The position numbers were made by a program, and so were the translations under genes. The notes under the pieces are model-generated. The model had not been told where the DNA came from. It did no database searches and saw nothing but the letters and a program-made list of their open reading frames with translations. From NCBI RefSeq assembly GCF_017811155.1, contig NZ_JACVCV010000024.1, positions 1 through 55,177 on the forward strand: DNA of 55,177 nucleotides. Direction: 5' to 3'. Origin of the DNA: Lunatimonas salinarum (GTDB taxonomy: Bacteria > Bacteroidota > Bacteroidia > Cytophagales > Cyclobacteriaceae). Positions 34,638-42,729 of the stretch are shown here, piece by piece; positions within the stretch are counted from its first letter, which is position 1, and the number at the start of each line of letters is the position of its first letter.

Positions 34638-35320
34638 TGCTAAAAAAAACCAAAGGCATAGTCATAGGGTATTTGAAATACCGAGATTCCTCCATCATCG
34701 TACAGGTCTTCACCCGGGAAATCGGCCTTAAGTCGTACATAGTAAACAGTGTGAGAAGTACCAAGGCTAAATCGAAAATGGCCTTGTACCAACCCTTGAC
34801 CTTATTGGACTTAGTTGTGTATGACAAAGAATACCGCAATATCCACCGGATCTCAGAAGCACGCCTAGACCATACCTTCGTCCTCTTGCCATTTGATTTT
34901 CGTCGCACGGGAATCGCTCTTTTTATGGTAGAAACGTTAAACAAATGCATTACAGAACACTATCAAAACAATGCCTTATTTGACTTTCTGCATAAGCTTA
35001 TCCGTGAGCTAGACAGTGAACAAGCCAACCTTGGTATTTTCCCTTTGGCCTATTTGGTGCAACTAACAAGCTATTTGGGATTCGAACCGGAAAATGCACA
35101 GCAATTTTACGAACAACTCCCCATAAATCGGGCAGGAAGCAACCATCACACTAAAAGCGAACTACTTACCATGCTGATCACCCAAGGGTTGAACGGAAAC
35201 AAAACCTTTCCAAGTTCATTGAAACGGGAGATGATGGATGATCTTTTGGTGTTTTACCAGATTCATTTAGAAAACTTCGGAGAGGTCAAATCTCTGCCGG
35301 TACTTAGAAGCCTGATGTAG
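34637..35320 (+). CDS. recO: DNA repair protein RecO
   Basis: A 227-residue RecO: N-terminal OB fold (TKGIVIGYLKYRDSSIIVQVFTR, about 3-25) that binds single-stranded DNA and a helical C-terminal domain. In the RecFOR pathway it loads RecA onto SSB-coated DNA. The C-terminal zinc cysteine cluster seen in some RecO proteins is absent, as in most Bacteroidota. The ATG at 34637 shares its first base with the porZ stop (TAATG), so the genes are co-translated. Confidence 0.93.
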   Translation: MLKKTKGIVIGYLKYRDSSIIVQVFTREIGLKSYIVNSVRSTKAKSKMALYQPLTLLDLVVYDKEYRNIHRISEARLDHTFVLLPFDFRRTGIALFMVETLNKCITEHYQNNALFDFLHKLIRELDSEQANLGIFPLAYLVQLTSYLGFEPENAQQFYEQLPINRAGSNHHTKSELLTMLITQGLNGNKTFPSSLKREMMDDLLVFYQIHLENFGEVKSLPVLRSLM

Positions 35321-35325
35321 CGTGC

Positions 35326-36084
35326 TTACTCCACGATGATCCGCTTGGATATGGAAGAAAATGCATTCATCAGCTCTTTTCCGTCCTTTCTAAGCAGATG
35401 CAACCGCACCACGTGATCTCCCTTGGGAATATTATTGAGCTGTAGTACTTCTTGAGTATTCGCTTGATATTCAAACCCGTCCAACGAAACCTTCACTTCC
35501 AGCCCGTCTGCCACCATATCTCCCCAGACAACTAAAAAATCAACGATCAGGGGATCTCCAAGTTTGAGAGCAGCTCCGTCATGCGGCAGGTTGACCAGGA
35601 GGTATGGCTCATCTGCGGCGGGAAATGCACGAGAATCTCCCACCATAAAATCCCTATCCACATAATTACCAAAATCTTTCAGCATCAATCCGCTTTCGTC
35701 GGTAAGGTAGGCCGCTGCGCGATAGGTTCCCTTGCTCAGACTTTTTGAAAAAACGGCATGCGTTACCGCCTCTGGATTTGAACCGTTAATACTCATCATA
35801 ATCGGTCGCTTTACACCAAAGGGGTGATTTTTGATGTTAAATTCAAATCCGACCTTTCCTTCGCTGAACTTTTCATTACCTAGAGGGCGGTACATCTCCA
35901 GCATGGCGTCCGGATCGGAGGCGTTAGGCATAGGCACTGCTACGATCGGATCCATTTGAATTGCCTCTTGTTCAACGAGTATCTCTTCGCCAGCCTGTTC
36001 TTCAGATACCCTACCGGAGCAGGAAGCCAGGCCGAACATAAGCAGTAAGAGACAAAGAAACAGTATTCGATCCATTGTATTCAT
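35326..36084 (-). CDS. Lipoprotein of unknown function
   Basis: A 252-residue lipoprotein. The signal (ILFLCLLLLMFGLASC) ends at a lipobox Cys near residue 22. The mature part begins with a short acidic stretch and contains a beta-rich domain: VGFEFNIKNHPFGVKRPIMM, LVNLPHDGAAL, LEVKVSLDGFEYQ, DHVVRLHLLRKDG. The pattern resembles Ig-like beta sandwiches seen in surface lipoproteins. No named family. It ends six bases from the recO stop (convergent). Starts at 36084 (ATG) or 36075 (second ATG); a TACCTTTG box lies at 36098-36105, which leaves a leader of about 7 or 16 bases. Confidence 0.75.
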   Translation of the reverse strand: MNTMDRILFLCLLLLMFGLASCSGRVSEEQAGEEILVEQEAIQMDPIVAVPMPNASDPDAMLEMYRPLGNEKFSEGKVGFEFNIKNHPFGVKRPIMMSINGSNPEAVTHAVFSKSLSKGTYRAAAYLTDESGLMLKDFGNYVDRDFMVGDSRAFPAADEPYLLVNLPHDGAALKLGDPLIVDFLVVWGDMVADGLEVKVSLDGFEYQANTQEVLQLNNIPKGDHVVRLHLLRKDGKELMNAFSSISKRIIVE

Positions 36085-36097
36085 CGGTATAATGGCG

Positions 36098-36105
36098 CAA
36101 AGGTA
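36098..36105 (-). promoter_or_regulatory. Putative -7 box for the lipoprotein gene
   Basis: TACCTTTG on the minus strand, an exact TAnnTTTG match, 14 bases before the ATG at 36084. No convincing -33 TTG. Confidence 0.3.
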
Positions 36106-36156
36106 TTTAAAATTAGGGTAAAAAAATTTACCTTGCAGGACAAATAGTAAAACCCT

Positions 36157-37137
36157 ATGCGTGAAATTTTATATCAGGAAGTCCCCTCATTGGATTTAGC
36201 AGACTTCACTTCAGGAGACGGGGCAAAGAAGTCCGAATTTGTTAAAAACTTAGGAGATGCCTACCAAAACATTGGCTTTGTAGCCATCAAAAATCACGGT
36301 TTGAGCGACACATTACAGCATAAGCTATACCAAGTTATTCAGCGGTTTTTTGCGTTGGATGACACCAAAAAGGCAGCCTATGAACACCCGGAGATAGGCT
36401 ACCAACGGGGCTATACTGGCAAAGGAAAGGAGCACGCCAAGGGACGGAACACGGGTGATCTAAAGGAATTCTATCACGTCGGACAGAACCTGAGTGCGAT
36501 CCCTGAGGAGGATCCAATAAAAAAGGAGTATCCTCCCAACGTATGGCCTTTAGAAATCCCTGAATTTGAGCAGACTGCCATAGAGGTGTTTCAGGCAATA
36601 GAAGAGGCAGGAAAAACGATGCTTAGGGCAATAGCGCTCCATCTTGCGTTACCTGAAGACTATTTTGAGGAGAAAGTACGCTTTGGTAATTCCATTTTGC
36701 GGTGCATTCATTATTTCCCAATTACCAACCCCGAGGAGGTGCCGGAGGATGCCGTAAGAGCGGCCGAACACGGGGACATCAACTTAATCACGCTTCTGAT
36801 GGGAGCCAGTGCGGATGGACTGGAAGTTCTACGACGAGACGGTGTGTGGATCCCCATCACCGCGCTTCCTGAACAGCTAGTAGTGAATGTGGGCGATATG
36901 CTGGAACGATTAACCAACAAAAAGCTTAAGTCCACTATACACCGGGTGGTAAATCCTCCAAAGGAAAAAATGAACACTAGCCGGTATTCTATTCCATTCT
37001 TTATGCATCCACGCTCAGAGATGGATCTTACCTGCTTACAGGGGTGTGTGGATGCACAAAACCCCAAAGCCTTTTCTGACATAACGGCCGGACAATTTCT
37101 GGAGGAAAGACTCCGAGAACTGGGATTGAAAAAATAG
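36157..37137 (+). CDS. 2-oxoglutarate/Fe(II) oxygenase, isopenicillin N synthase type
   Basis: A 326-residue protein of the plant-type 2OG-Fe(II) oxygenase / IPNS superfamily. N-terminal DIOX_N-like segment (FVAIKNHGLSD, about 43-53), then the double-stranded beta-helix with the iron triad HGD ... HRV (His-x-Asp ... His) and the oxoglutarate-binding R-x-S in SRYSIPFF. Substrate unknown; family members hydroxylate, desaturate or close rings in small molecules. The ATG at 36157 is followed after 37 bases by the chromate transporter gene on the same strand, so co-transcription is likely. Confidence 0.88.
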   Translation: MREILYQEVPSLDLADFTSGDGAKKSEFVKNLGDAYQNIGFVAIKNHGLSDTLQHKLYQVIQRFFALDDTKKAAYEHPEIGYQRGYTGKGKEHAKGRNTGDLKEFYHVGQNLSAIPEEDPIKKEYPPNVWPLEIPEFEQTAIEVFQAIEEAGKTMLRAIALHLALPEDYFEEKVRFGNSILRCIHYFPITNPEEVPEDAVRAAEHGDINLITLLMGASADGLEVLRRDGVWIPITALPEQLVVNVGDMLERLTNKKLKSTIHRVVNPPKEKMNTSRYSIPFFMHPRSEMDLTCLQGCVDAQNPKAFSDITAGQFLEERLRELGLKK

Positions 37138-37174
37138 GCAACGTTGACCGACAATCTCTGCAAACAATCGTGAT

Positions 37175-38374
37175 ATGGAAATAAAGAGGGTCCGATATTA
37201 TATCTTTTTAAAGGATGTATTGGTACTCTCTATTACGGCGTTCGGTGGCCCTCAGGTCTTTTTGGCCATGCTGATCGACACCATGGTAAAACGAAGGAGG
37301 TATATTACAGAAAAAGATCTGTTGGAACTGAATGCACTTTGTCAGGTTCTACCGGGTCCCACTTCGACGCAGACCATATCGGCGATAGGGTACCGTATTG
37401 GCGGGCCAGCCTTAGCTTACCTTTCTTTGACCGTTTGGGTACTTCCGGCAACAATCTTGATGACCGCCACGGCCTTTTTAATCGAACACCTACAGGAAAA
37501 CACTCCCGGGTCGCTGAGCTTTGCCAAATTTATCCAGCCTATGGCCATAGGGTACATCATATATGCCGCCCAGGTAACCATCCGAAAAATGATACACACG
37601 GTAGAAGCTGCCATTTTGATGATGATTGCTGCGTTCGTAGCGTTCTTTTACAACTCACCATTTATATTTCCTGTCATGCTACTTATCGGAGGCCTCATCA
37701 CTACCCATAACTACAAAAGGCAGCCTGTCATAGAGGAAGACTCCAAGATTCAGATTCAATGGAGCAACTTCCTTCTTTGGGGAGGCGTACTGGTGATTGC
37801 AGCGATAATGGGGCATTATACCCGGTTTTTACCGGTTCGGCTTTTCGAAAACTTCTACCGTAACGGAAGCCTGATATTCGGTGGAGGCCAAGTATTGGTC
37901 CCATACCTATTCACGGAGTTTGTGGAGTTCAAGCAATACCTCAGTTCAGAGGAATTCCTGACAGGCTATGCCATCTCCCAAACCATTCCCGGCCCCACCT
38001 TCAGCATCAGTTCGTATATTGGTGCGCTATCCATGAGGGAGTGGGGACTAATGGGATTTGTAATGGGAGGATTGATCGCTGCTGCAGGCATCTTTCTCCC
38101 CGGAACGTTTCTAATCTTTTTTGTGATACGATTTTGGGATGCCCTTAAAAAATACCGCCCGGTGCGTGCAGCGCTTGAGGGAATCAACGCCGTCAGCTGC
38201 GGCATGTTAATGGCTGCTGCCTACCTGCTTTTTGAGCCTTTAGAAAATAGCCTTTTTAATATCATTGCCATTATCGGAACATATTCCCTGCTTCAATTCA
38301 GTAAAGTACCCTCTCCACTCATTATCGTCATCGGCGTGGCCGCTGGCATCCTTTACCATTGGGCATTCCAATGA
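37175..38374 (+). CDS. chrA: Chromate transporter (ChrA family)
   Basis: A 399-residue membrane protein with two homologous CHR domains of about six helices each. Signatures: AFGGPQVFLAML and the LPGPTSTQT motif in the first half, and GGGQVLVPYL with the IPGPTFSISS motif in the second half. The long-chain form exports chromate or takes up sulfate-like oxyanions; the physiological substrate is often uncertain. It follows the 2OG oxygenase by 37 bases. The link between the two is not obvious from known biology. Confidence 0.9.
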   Translation: MEIKRVRYYIFLKDVLVLSITAFGGPQVFLAMLIDTMVKRRRYITEKDLLELNALCQVLPGPTSTQTISAIGYRIGGPALAYLSLTVWVLPATILMTATAFLIEHLQENTPGSLSFAKFIQPMAIGYIIYAAQVTIRKMIHTVEAAILMMIAAFVAFFYNSPFIFPVMLLIGGLITTHNYKRQPVIEEDSKIQIQWSNFLLWGGVLVIAAIMGHYTRFLPVRLFENFYRNGSLIFGGGQVLVPYLFTEFVEFKQYLSSEEFLTGYAISQTIPGPTFSISSYIGALSMREWGLMGFVMGGLIAAAGIFLPGTFLIFFVIRFWDALKKYRPVRAALEGINAVSCGMLMAAAYLLFEPLENSLFNIIAIIGTYSLLQFSKVPSPLIIVIGVAAGILYHWAFQ

Positions 38375-38383
38375 TGCAAATAC

Positions 38384-38560
38384 CTAGGCATCTTTTCGCT
38401 GTAAATAAACCCCCAAAAGGTAGCTTGCGATAATCACCATCCCGGAAATCCACGAAACCCCCGGCACCATTATCCAACCGAATAAGTAAGAAAGGTATAC
38501 CAAAGCGGCGACAAGCCCCGCCACCGCCACGACAACGCGTATTTGTTTGATCTGTAACAT
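38384..38560 (-). CDS. Small two-helix membrane protein
   Basis: A 58-residue protein with two transmembrane segments (VVVAVAGLVAALVYLSYLF and VSWISGMVIIASYLLGVYL) and a basic tail (QRKDA). I chose the ATG at 38560 because it lies 22 bases after an exact TAnnTTTG box (38582-38589) and has an AAGAAG Shine-Dalgarno-like tract; the longer frame begins near that box. Its stop is ten bases from the chromate transporter stop (convergent). Function unknown. Confidence 0.55.
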   Translation of the reverse strand: MLQIKQIRVVVAVAGLVAALVYLSYLFGWIMVPGVSWISGMVIIASYLLGVYLQRKDA

Positions 38561-38581
38561 CTTCTTGGTTCTTGAACTCCG

Positions 38582-38589
38582 CAAATATA
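38582..38589 (-). promoter_or_regulatory. Putative -7 box for the small membrane protein
   Basis: TATATTTG on the minus strand, an exact TAnnTTTG match, with a TTG at 38607-38609 (17-base spacer, slightly short). The ATG lies 22 bases downstream. Confidence 0.4.
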
Positions 38590-38701
38590 ACTTCAATGTA
38601 ACAAATCAACCTAGCCTTGTTGGAATTCAACCTGCCATGCGAGAAGGAAAATCCAAAACCATTTTGTAATTTCAGGCCTAACAAATAAAAACCAAAAAAA
38701 C

Positions 38702-39313
38702 ATGAAAAAACAAAGTTTGATTCTTCTTGGCTTATTCTTATTATTTCTGGGCGCCGCACCCCAGCTTGCTGTAGCACAATTGGAGGTACCTGCCGCAAGT
38801 CCCGCCGCGCACGTATCCCAAAATGTGGGATTTACCAAAATAAGCATGGACTACTCTTCTCCAGCTGTCAAGGGCAGGACAATCTTTGGTGGCCTACAAA
38901 AATATGGCGAGACCTGGAGGGCGGGCGCCAACGCTCCCACGTCCATCGAATTTAGTACGGCCGTGAATATAGCAGGAAAAAATATTCCAGCTGGCAAGTA
39001 CACTATCTTCATTACACCACAGGCATCAGGAGACTGGACCATCCACATCAATGGAAAGGGCAACGCAATCTATGCCTATATGGTAGACAACAAAATCAAT
39101 GAAGAGGCAGTAGCCAAGGACGATATTGTATCGGTGAAAGCAACCCCTATTCGCAGCTCGGAAAATCAGGAAAGACTGATCTATACCATTTCAGCTGAAG
39201 ATAATAATGTGGCCAAAATTACCTTGGCATGGGAAAAAGTGCGGCTTTCTTTCATGGTAGACACGCAAGTCATCCAAAAAATGGACGGATTCAAAGGCAT
39301 CTTGGTTCCTTAA
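38702..39313 (+). CDS. DUF2911 secreted protein
   Basis: A 203-residue exported protein with signal peptide (LILLGLFLLFLGAAPQLAVA) and a DUF2911 domain. The family pattern is clear: AHVSQNVGFTKISMDYSSPAVKGR is broken here into its conserved parts SMDYSSPAVKGR, IFGGL, TWRAGANAPT, and PAGKYTIF. DUF2911 is a beta-rich domain common in Bacteroidota; its function is unknown. It stands between divergent neighbours and ends at a strong hairpin (39350-39389). Confidence 0.88.
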   Translation: MKKQSLILLGLFLLFLGAAPQLAVAQLEVPAASPAAHVSQNVGFTKISMDYSSPAVKGRTIFGGLQKYGETWRAGANAPTSIEFSTAVNIAGKNIPAGKYTIFITPQASGDWTIHINGKGNAIYAYMVDNKINEEAVAKDDIVSVKATPIRSSENQERLIYTISAEDNNVAKITLAWEKVRLSFMVDTQVIQKMDGFKGILVP

Positions 39314-39349
39314 TTCAGTATTAAGGCTCCCAAGATCAATCATTCTTCA

Positions 39350-39389
39350 AAAAAAAATCCCGACGGCTACAAACCATCGGGATTTTTTT
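39350..39389 (+). terminator. Rho-independent terminator after the DUF2911 gene
   Basis: AAAAAATCCCGACGG / CCATCGGGATTTTTTT stem with a short CTACAAA loop, followed by a T run. A and T tracts on both sides could let it act in both directions. Confidence 0.88.
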
Positions 39390-39471
39390 GTTCCTATCGG
39401 AGCCAGATTCGCCCACTTTATATTCCGTTTTCAGCCGGACTTTTTAGCCTACGGAAGCCTCCCTTCATAGT

Positions 39472-40485
39472 TTAAGATTTCTTCTCACCCCCTTTGTTAC
39501 GCTCTCCTCCCTGGTCGGTGTCCGATTTGGCGATAGAGTCCCTCATGCTGGTATCAGATTTTACATTTTCCATGCGGTAATAATCCATGATACCCAGATT
39601 ACCTGACTTAAACGCCTCAGAAATGGCTTTTGGAATTTCTGCCTCAGCTTCAGTTACCTTGGCCCGCATTTCTACATTTTTTGCTCGCATTTCCTGCTCT
39701 AGGGCAACGGCCATCGCTCTACGCTCCTCGGCTCTGGCTTCGGCCACTTTCAGATCTGCCGATGCTTGGTCGATCTGTAATTTAGCCCCGATGTTGGTGC
39801 CCACATCAATATCAGCAATATCGATGGATAGAATCTCAAATGCAGTTCCAGCATCAAGTCCTCGTTCTAGCACCAGTTTGGAAATGTTGTCTGGGTTTTC
39901 CAGCACATGCTTGTGGTTCTTAGCCGAACCTATGGAAGTTACGATTCCCTCACCTACCCGGGCCAGAATAGTCTCTTCTCCGGCACCGCCAACCAACTGG
40001 GCAATATTTGCGCGGACCGTTACCCTTGCCTTTGCGATCAGTTGAATACCATCAGCTGCCACAGCCGCTACATTTGGCGTATTGATTACCTTCGGGTTTA
40101 CCGAGATTTGTACCGCCTCAAAAACGTCTCTGCCAGCAAGGTCTATAGCAGTGGCCTGCTTAAAAGAAAGGCTGATGTTCGCCTTATCCGCGGAAATAAG
40201 CGCGCGTATCACGTTGGGAACATTTCCGCCTGCCAGGTAATGTGTTTCCAGATCGTTGGTGGTCAGGTTTAACCCTGCTTTGGTCGCGGTAATCAATGAA
40301 TTGACCACCACACTGGGCGGGACCTTACGGATCCGCATCCCGACAAGCTCCAACAAACCTACTTTCACATTGGAAAATATGGCCGTAATCCATAGGTTTA
40401 CAGGAACGAAATACAAGAATATAAACAGTACGATCAAGCCCGCAAAAACGGACAGCAGAATAAAAGTCGAATTCGATAAATCCAT
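39472..40485 (-). CDS. floA: Flotillin-like FloA
   Basis: A 337-residue bacterial flotillin-like protein (SPFH/band 7 fold). N-terminal membrane hairpin ([20 protein letters not shown], about 8-27), an SPFH domain (about 60-230, with the [21 protein letters not shown] motif in parts), a coiled-coil with repeated Ala/Glu (about 240-295, [19 protein letters not shown]), and a variable C-terminal tail (to 337) that is charged and Gly-rich. In Bacillus FloA organises functional membrane microdomains. The nfeD gene lies upstream with a three-base gap, the usual pairing. Confidence 0.92.
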   Translation of the reverse strand: MDLSNSTFILLSVFAGLIVLFIFLYFVPVNLWITAIFSNVKVGLLELVGMRIRKVPPSVVVNSLITATKAGLNLTTNDLETHYLAGGNVPNVIRALISADKANISLSFKQATAIDLAGRDVFEAVQISVNPKVINTPNVAAVAADGIQLIAKARVTVRANIAQLVGGAGEETILARVGEGIVTSIGSAKNHKHVLENPDNISKLVLERGLDAGTAFEILSIDIADIDVGTNIGAKLQIDQASADLKVAEARAEERRAMAVALEQEMRAKNVEMRAKVTEAEAEIPKAISEAFKSGNLGIMDYYRMENVKSDTSMRDSIAKSDTDQGGERNKGGEKKS

Positions 40486-40488
40486 AGC

Positions 40489-40950
40489 TTATTGTTTTAT
40501 GATTATTTTATTGTTTTCCATTTTGTAAATGTAGACCGGGGTATTTGTTGGCAAAAAACCACCTTCGGACTTTACTTCGTATAGTTTATCTCCAAACTCT
40601 GCCTTTCCGAACGGTTTGCAATCTGATATTGTGCGGCCAGCCTGCCCAACTCGAAGCCCTTCCAATCGACCATCAAACGTTCCGTTTGTGATCGTATCCT
40701 TGAGTGAGAAGCGATTCCACATTCCAGACTTAAATCCCGCTATCAAAAGCCCTCCATTCACCATGACTGTTCCGGCAAACACTAAATTCGCAGCAACAGG
40801 TTCAAGCTCTTTGTAAGCATAAAAAACCCCAATAGCCGTAAAGAGCAATCCCAGTAATCCGATCAAGGTAGTACCGGGAATGAATATGATTTCCGCTAAA
40901 AGCAGTGCTGCTCCAAATACAACCAAACTGACAATAATCAACGTCGTCAT
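40489..40950 (-). CDS. NfeD-family membrane protein
   Basis: A 153-residue protein with three N-terminal transmembrane helices (about 3-75) and a C-terminal OB-fold domain (about 90-153: GLRVGQAGRTISDCKPFGKAEF shortened here to its core RTISDCKPFGKAEF, then LYEVKSEGGFL and VYIYKMENNKIII). Such short NfeD proteins support flotillins, and the floA gene starts three bases after its stop. The serine protease domain of long NfeD proteins is absent. Confidence 0.85.
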   Translation of the reverse strand: MTTLIIVSLVVFGAALLLAEIIFIPGTTLIGLLGLLFTAIGVFYAYKELEPVAANLVFAGTVMVNGGLLIAGFKSGMWNRFSLKDTITNGTFDGRLEGLRVGQAGRTISDCKPFGKAEFGDKLYEVKSEGGFLPTNTPVYIYKMENNKIIIKQ

Positions 40951-41067
40951 GATACCCGTTCAGATTTCAGGATGAAAATAGGCCTTTTATTTGGTATAAG
41001 AAAGCACCCCTTCACAAATACCCAAAGCTTTTGTATAGACTGGAAGTCCCTACCATTTGAATGGTAT

Positions 41068-41097
41068 AAAAAAAGGCCCGGAAATCGCCCCGGGCCG
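41068..41097 (-). terminator. Rho-independent terminator after proS
   Basis: On the minus strand: GGCCCGG ... CCGGGCC stem (7 bp, GC-rich) followed by TTTTTTT. It lies about 20 bases after the proS stop at 41118. Confidence 0.85.
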
Positions 41098-41117
41098 CTA
41101 AATGGATATTTGAAAAA

Positions 41118-42599
41118 TTAATATGCTTTGGCAAACAAAACCCTCCCCCTGGACGGCCTTTTTGAATAAATGCATAATCCGTCCTCCTGCTGTTGGTCCA
41201 TTGGTATGCAGCGGATCGTGGCCTTGGTGAGCTCTTTGATCCTTTCCTCTGTCTCTGCTGTGCCGTCCCAATGTGCAGATACAAAGCCTCCTTTTTCATC
41301 TAATACTTGGATAAAGTCTTCCCAGGTGTTCACAAGGGTAGTTTTTTCATTTCTAAAAGCAAGTGCTCTTTGGTAGATGGACTGTTGAATCTCCTCCAGA
41401 AGAACCTCCACCTTGGCAACAATGTCCACTTCATTCAAATTTATCGATTCCTTGGAGAGCGTGTCCCTACGGGCCAACTCCAACGTATTGTTCTGTAGAT
41501 CCCTAGGCCCTATACCAATGCGAAGAGGCACCCCTTTGAGTTCATATTCCGCAAATTTCCAACCAGGCTTATACGTGTCTCGATTGTCATATTTTACTGA
41601 AATGCCCTTTGCCCAAAGGCCCTGCATGATTTCGTTCGCTTTGATGGAAATCCTCGCCAATTCTTCTTCGTTTTTGAAAATGGGCACGATGACTACCTGA
41701 ATTGGAGCTAATTTTGGTGGCAGAACTAACCCTTGATCATCCGAGTGCGCCATGATGAGTGCGCCCATCAACCGGGTACTCACCCCCCAAGAAGTTCCCC
41801 ATACATGTTCCAATCCACCTTCTCGCGTAGCGAACTTAACATCAAATGCCTTGGCAAAATTCTGTCCCAAAAAATGGGATGTGCCGGCCTGCAACGCCTT
41901 TCCATCCTGCATCATCGCCTCGATGCAATAGGTATCCACCGCTCCTGCGAACTTCTCACTCTCGGATTTCTTTCCTTTGATTACCGGCAATGCCATGAAA
42001 TTTTCAGCAAAATCCGCATACACTCCAAGCATTCGCTCAGTTTCTTGAACCGCTTCCTCTCGGGTTTCGTGAGCGGTATGACCCTCCTGCCACAAAAACT
42101 CCGCCGTGCGGAGGAAAAGCCGGGTACGCATTTCCCAGCGTACCACATTTGCCCACTGATTTACCAGTAGCGGAAGGTCTCGGTAAGACTGTATCCAGTT
42201 TTTGTACGTACTCCAAATTACCGTTTCCGAAGTCGGCCTCACGATCAGCTCCTCTTCCAGCTTGGCGTCAGGATCCACGACTACCCCTCTGCCACTTTCA
42301 TCGCCTTTCAAACGATAATGGGTGACTACGGCACACTCCTTTGCAAAGCCCTCAACATGGCTGGCCTCCTTAGAAAGAAAGGATTTTGGAATAAACAATG
42401 GAAAATAGGCATTGGTATGACCCGTCATTTTAAACATCCTATCCAGCTCAGCCTGCATTTTTTCCCAAATAGAATATCCATAAGGTTTGATAACCATACA
42501 GCCCCGCACAGCGGAATTTTCAGCTAGATCAGCGCGCTTTACTAATTCATTGTACCACAGCGAATAGTCTTCGCTCCGTTTTGGCAATCCTTTGCTCAT
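41118..42599 (-). CDS. proS: Prolyl-tRNA synthetase, archaeal-type
   Basis: Charges tRNA-Pro in translation. A 493-residue class II synthetase of the archaeal/eukaryotic-like type, with motif 1 region ([19 protein letters not shown], shortened), motif 2 ([21 protein letters not shown]), the anticodon-binding domain (about 280-380, [10 protein letters not shown]) and a C-terminal zinc-like domain ending in RVLFAKAY. It lacks the INS editing domain of bacterial-type ProRS. Bacteroidota commonly carry this type. It is divergent from the lipoprotein gene at 42730, with promoter-like sequences between. Confidence 0.95.
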   Translation of the reverse strand: MSKGLPKRSEDYSLWYNELVKRADLAENSAVRGCMVIKPYGYSIWEKMQAELDRMFKMTGHTNAYFPLFIPKSFLSKEASHVEGFAKECAVVTHYRLKGDESGRGVVVDPDAKLEEELIVRPTSETVIWSTYKNWIQSYRDLPLLVNQWANVVRWEMRTRLFLRTAEFLWQEGHTAHETREEAVQETERMLGVYADFAENFMALPVIKGKKSESEKFAGAVDTYCIEAMMQDGKALQAGTSHFLGQNFAKAFDVKFATREGGLEHVWGTSWGVSTRLMGALIMAHSDDQGLVLPPKLAPIQVVIVPIFKNEEELARISIKANEIMQGLWAKGISVKYDNRDTYKPGWKFAEYELKGVPLRIGIGPRDLQNNTLELARRDTLSKESINLNEVDIVAKVEVLLEEIQQSIYQRALAFRNEKTTLVNTWEDFIQVLDEKGGFVSAHWDGTAETEERIKELTKATIRCIPMDQQQEDGLCIYSKRPSRGRVLFAKAY

Positions 42600-42607
42600 T
42601 TTTATTT

Positions 42608-42638
42608 TTGTTGTATTTAAAAAAACTCGTTATATTCG
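42608..42638 (+). promoter_or_regulatory. Putative promoter for the low-complexity lipoprotein
   Basis: TTG (42608-42610), a 20-base spacer and TATATTCG (42631-42638): one mismatch from the Bacteroidota TTG-N19-21-TAnnTTTG promoter. It would give a leader of about 85 bases. Confidence 0.4.
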
Positions 42639-42729
42639 AAGTTAGAATTTCGGCAAAGATAATTTAAAAAATGATAACCCTCCTGCTATCCTGTCGTATA
42701 TAGAAAAGAGAGTATTAAATTACATTCCT

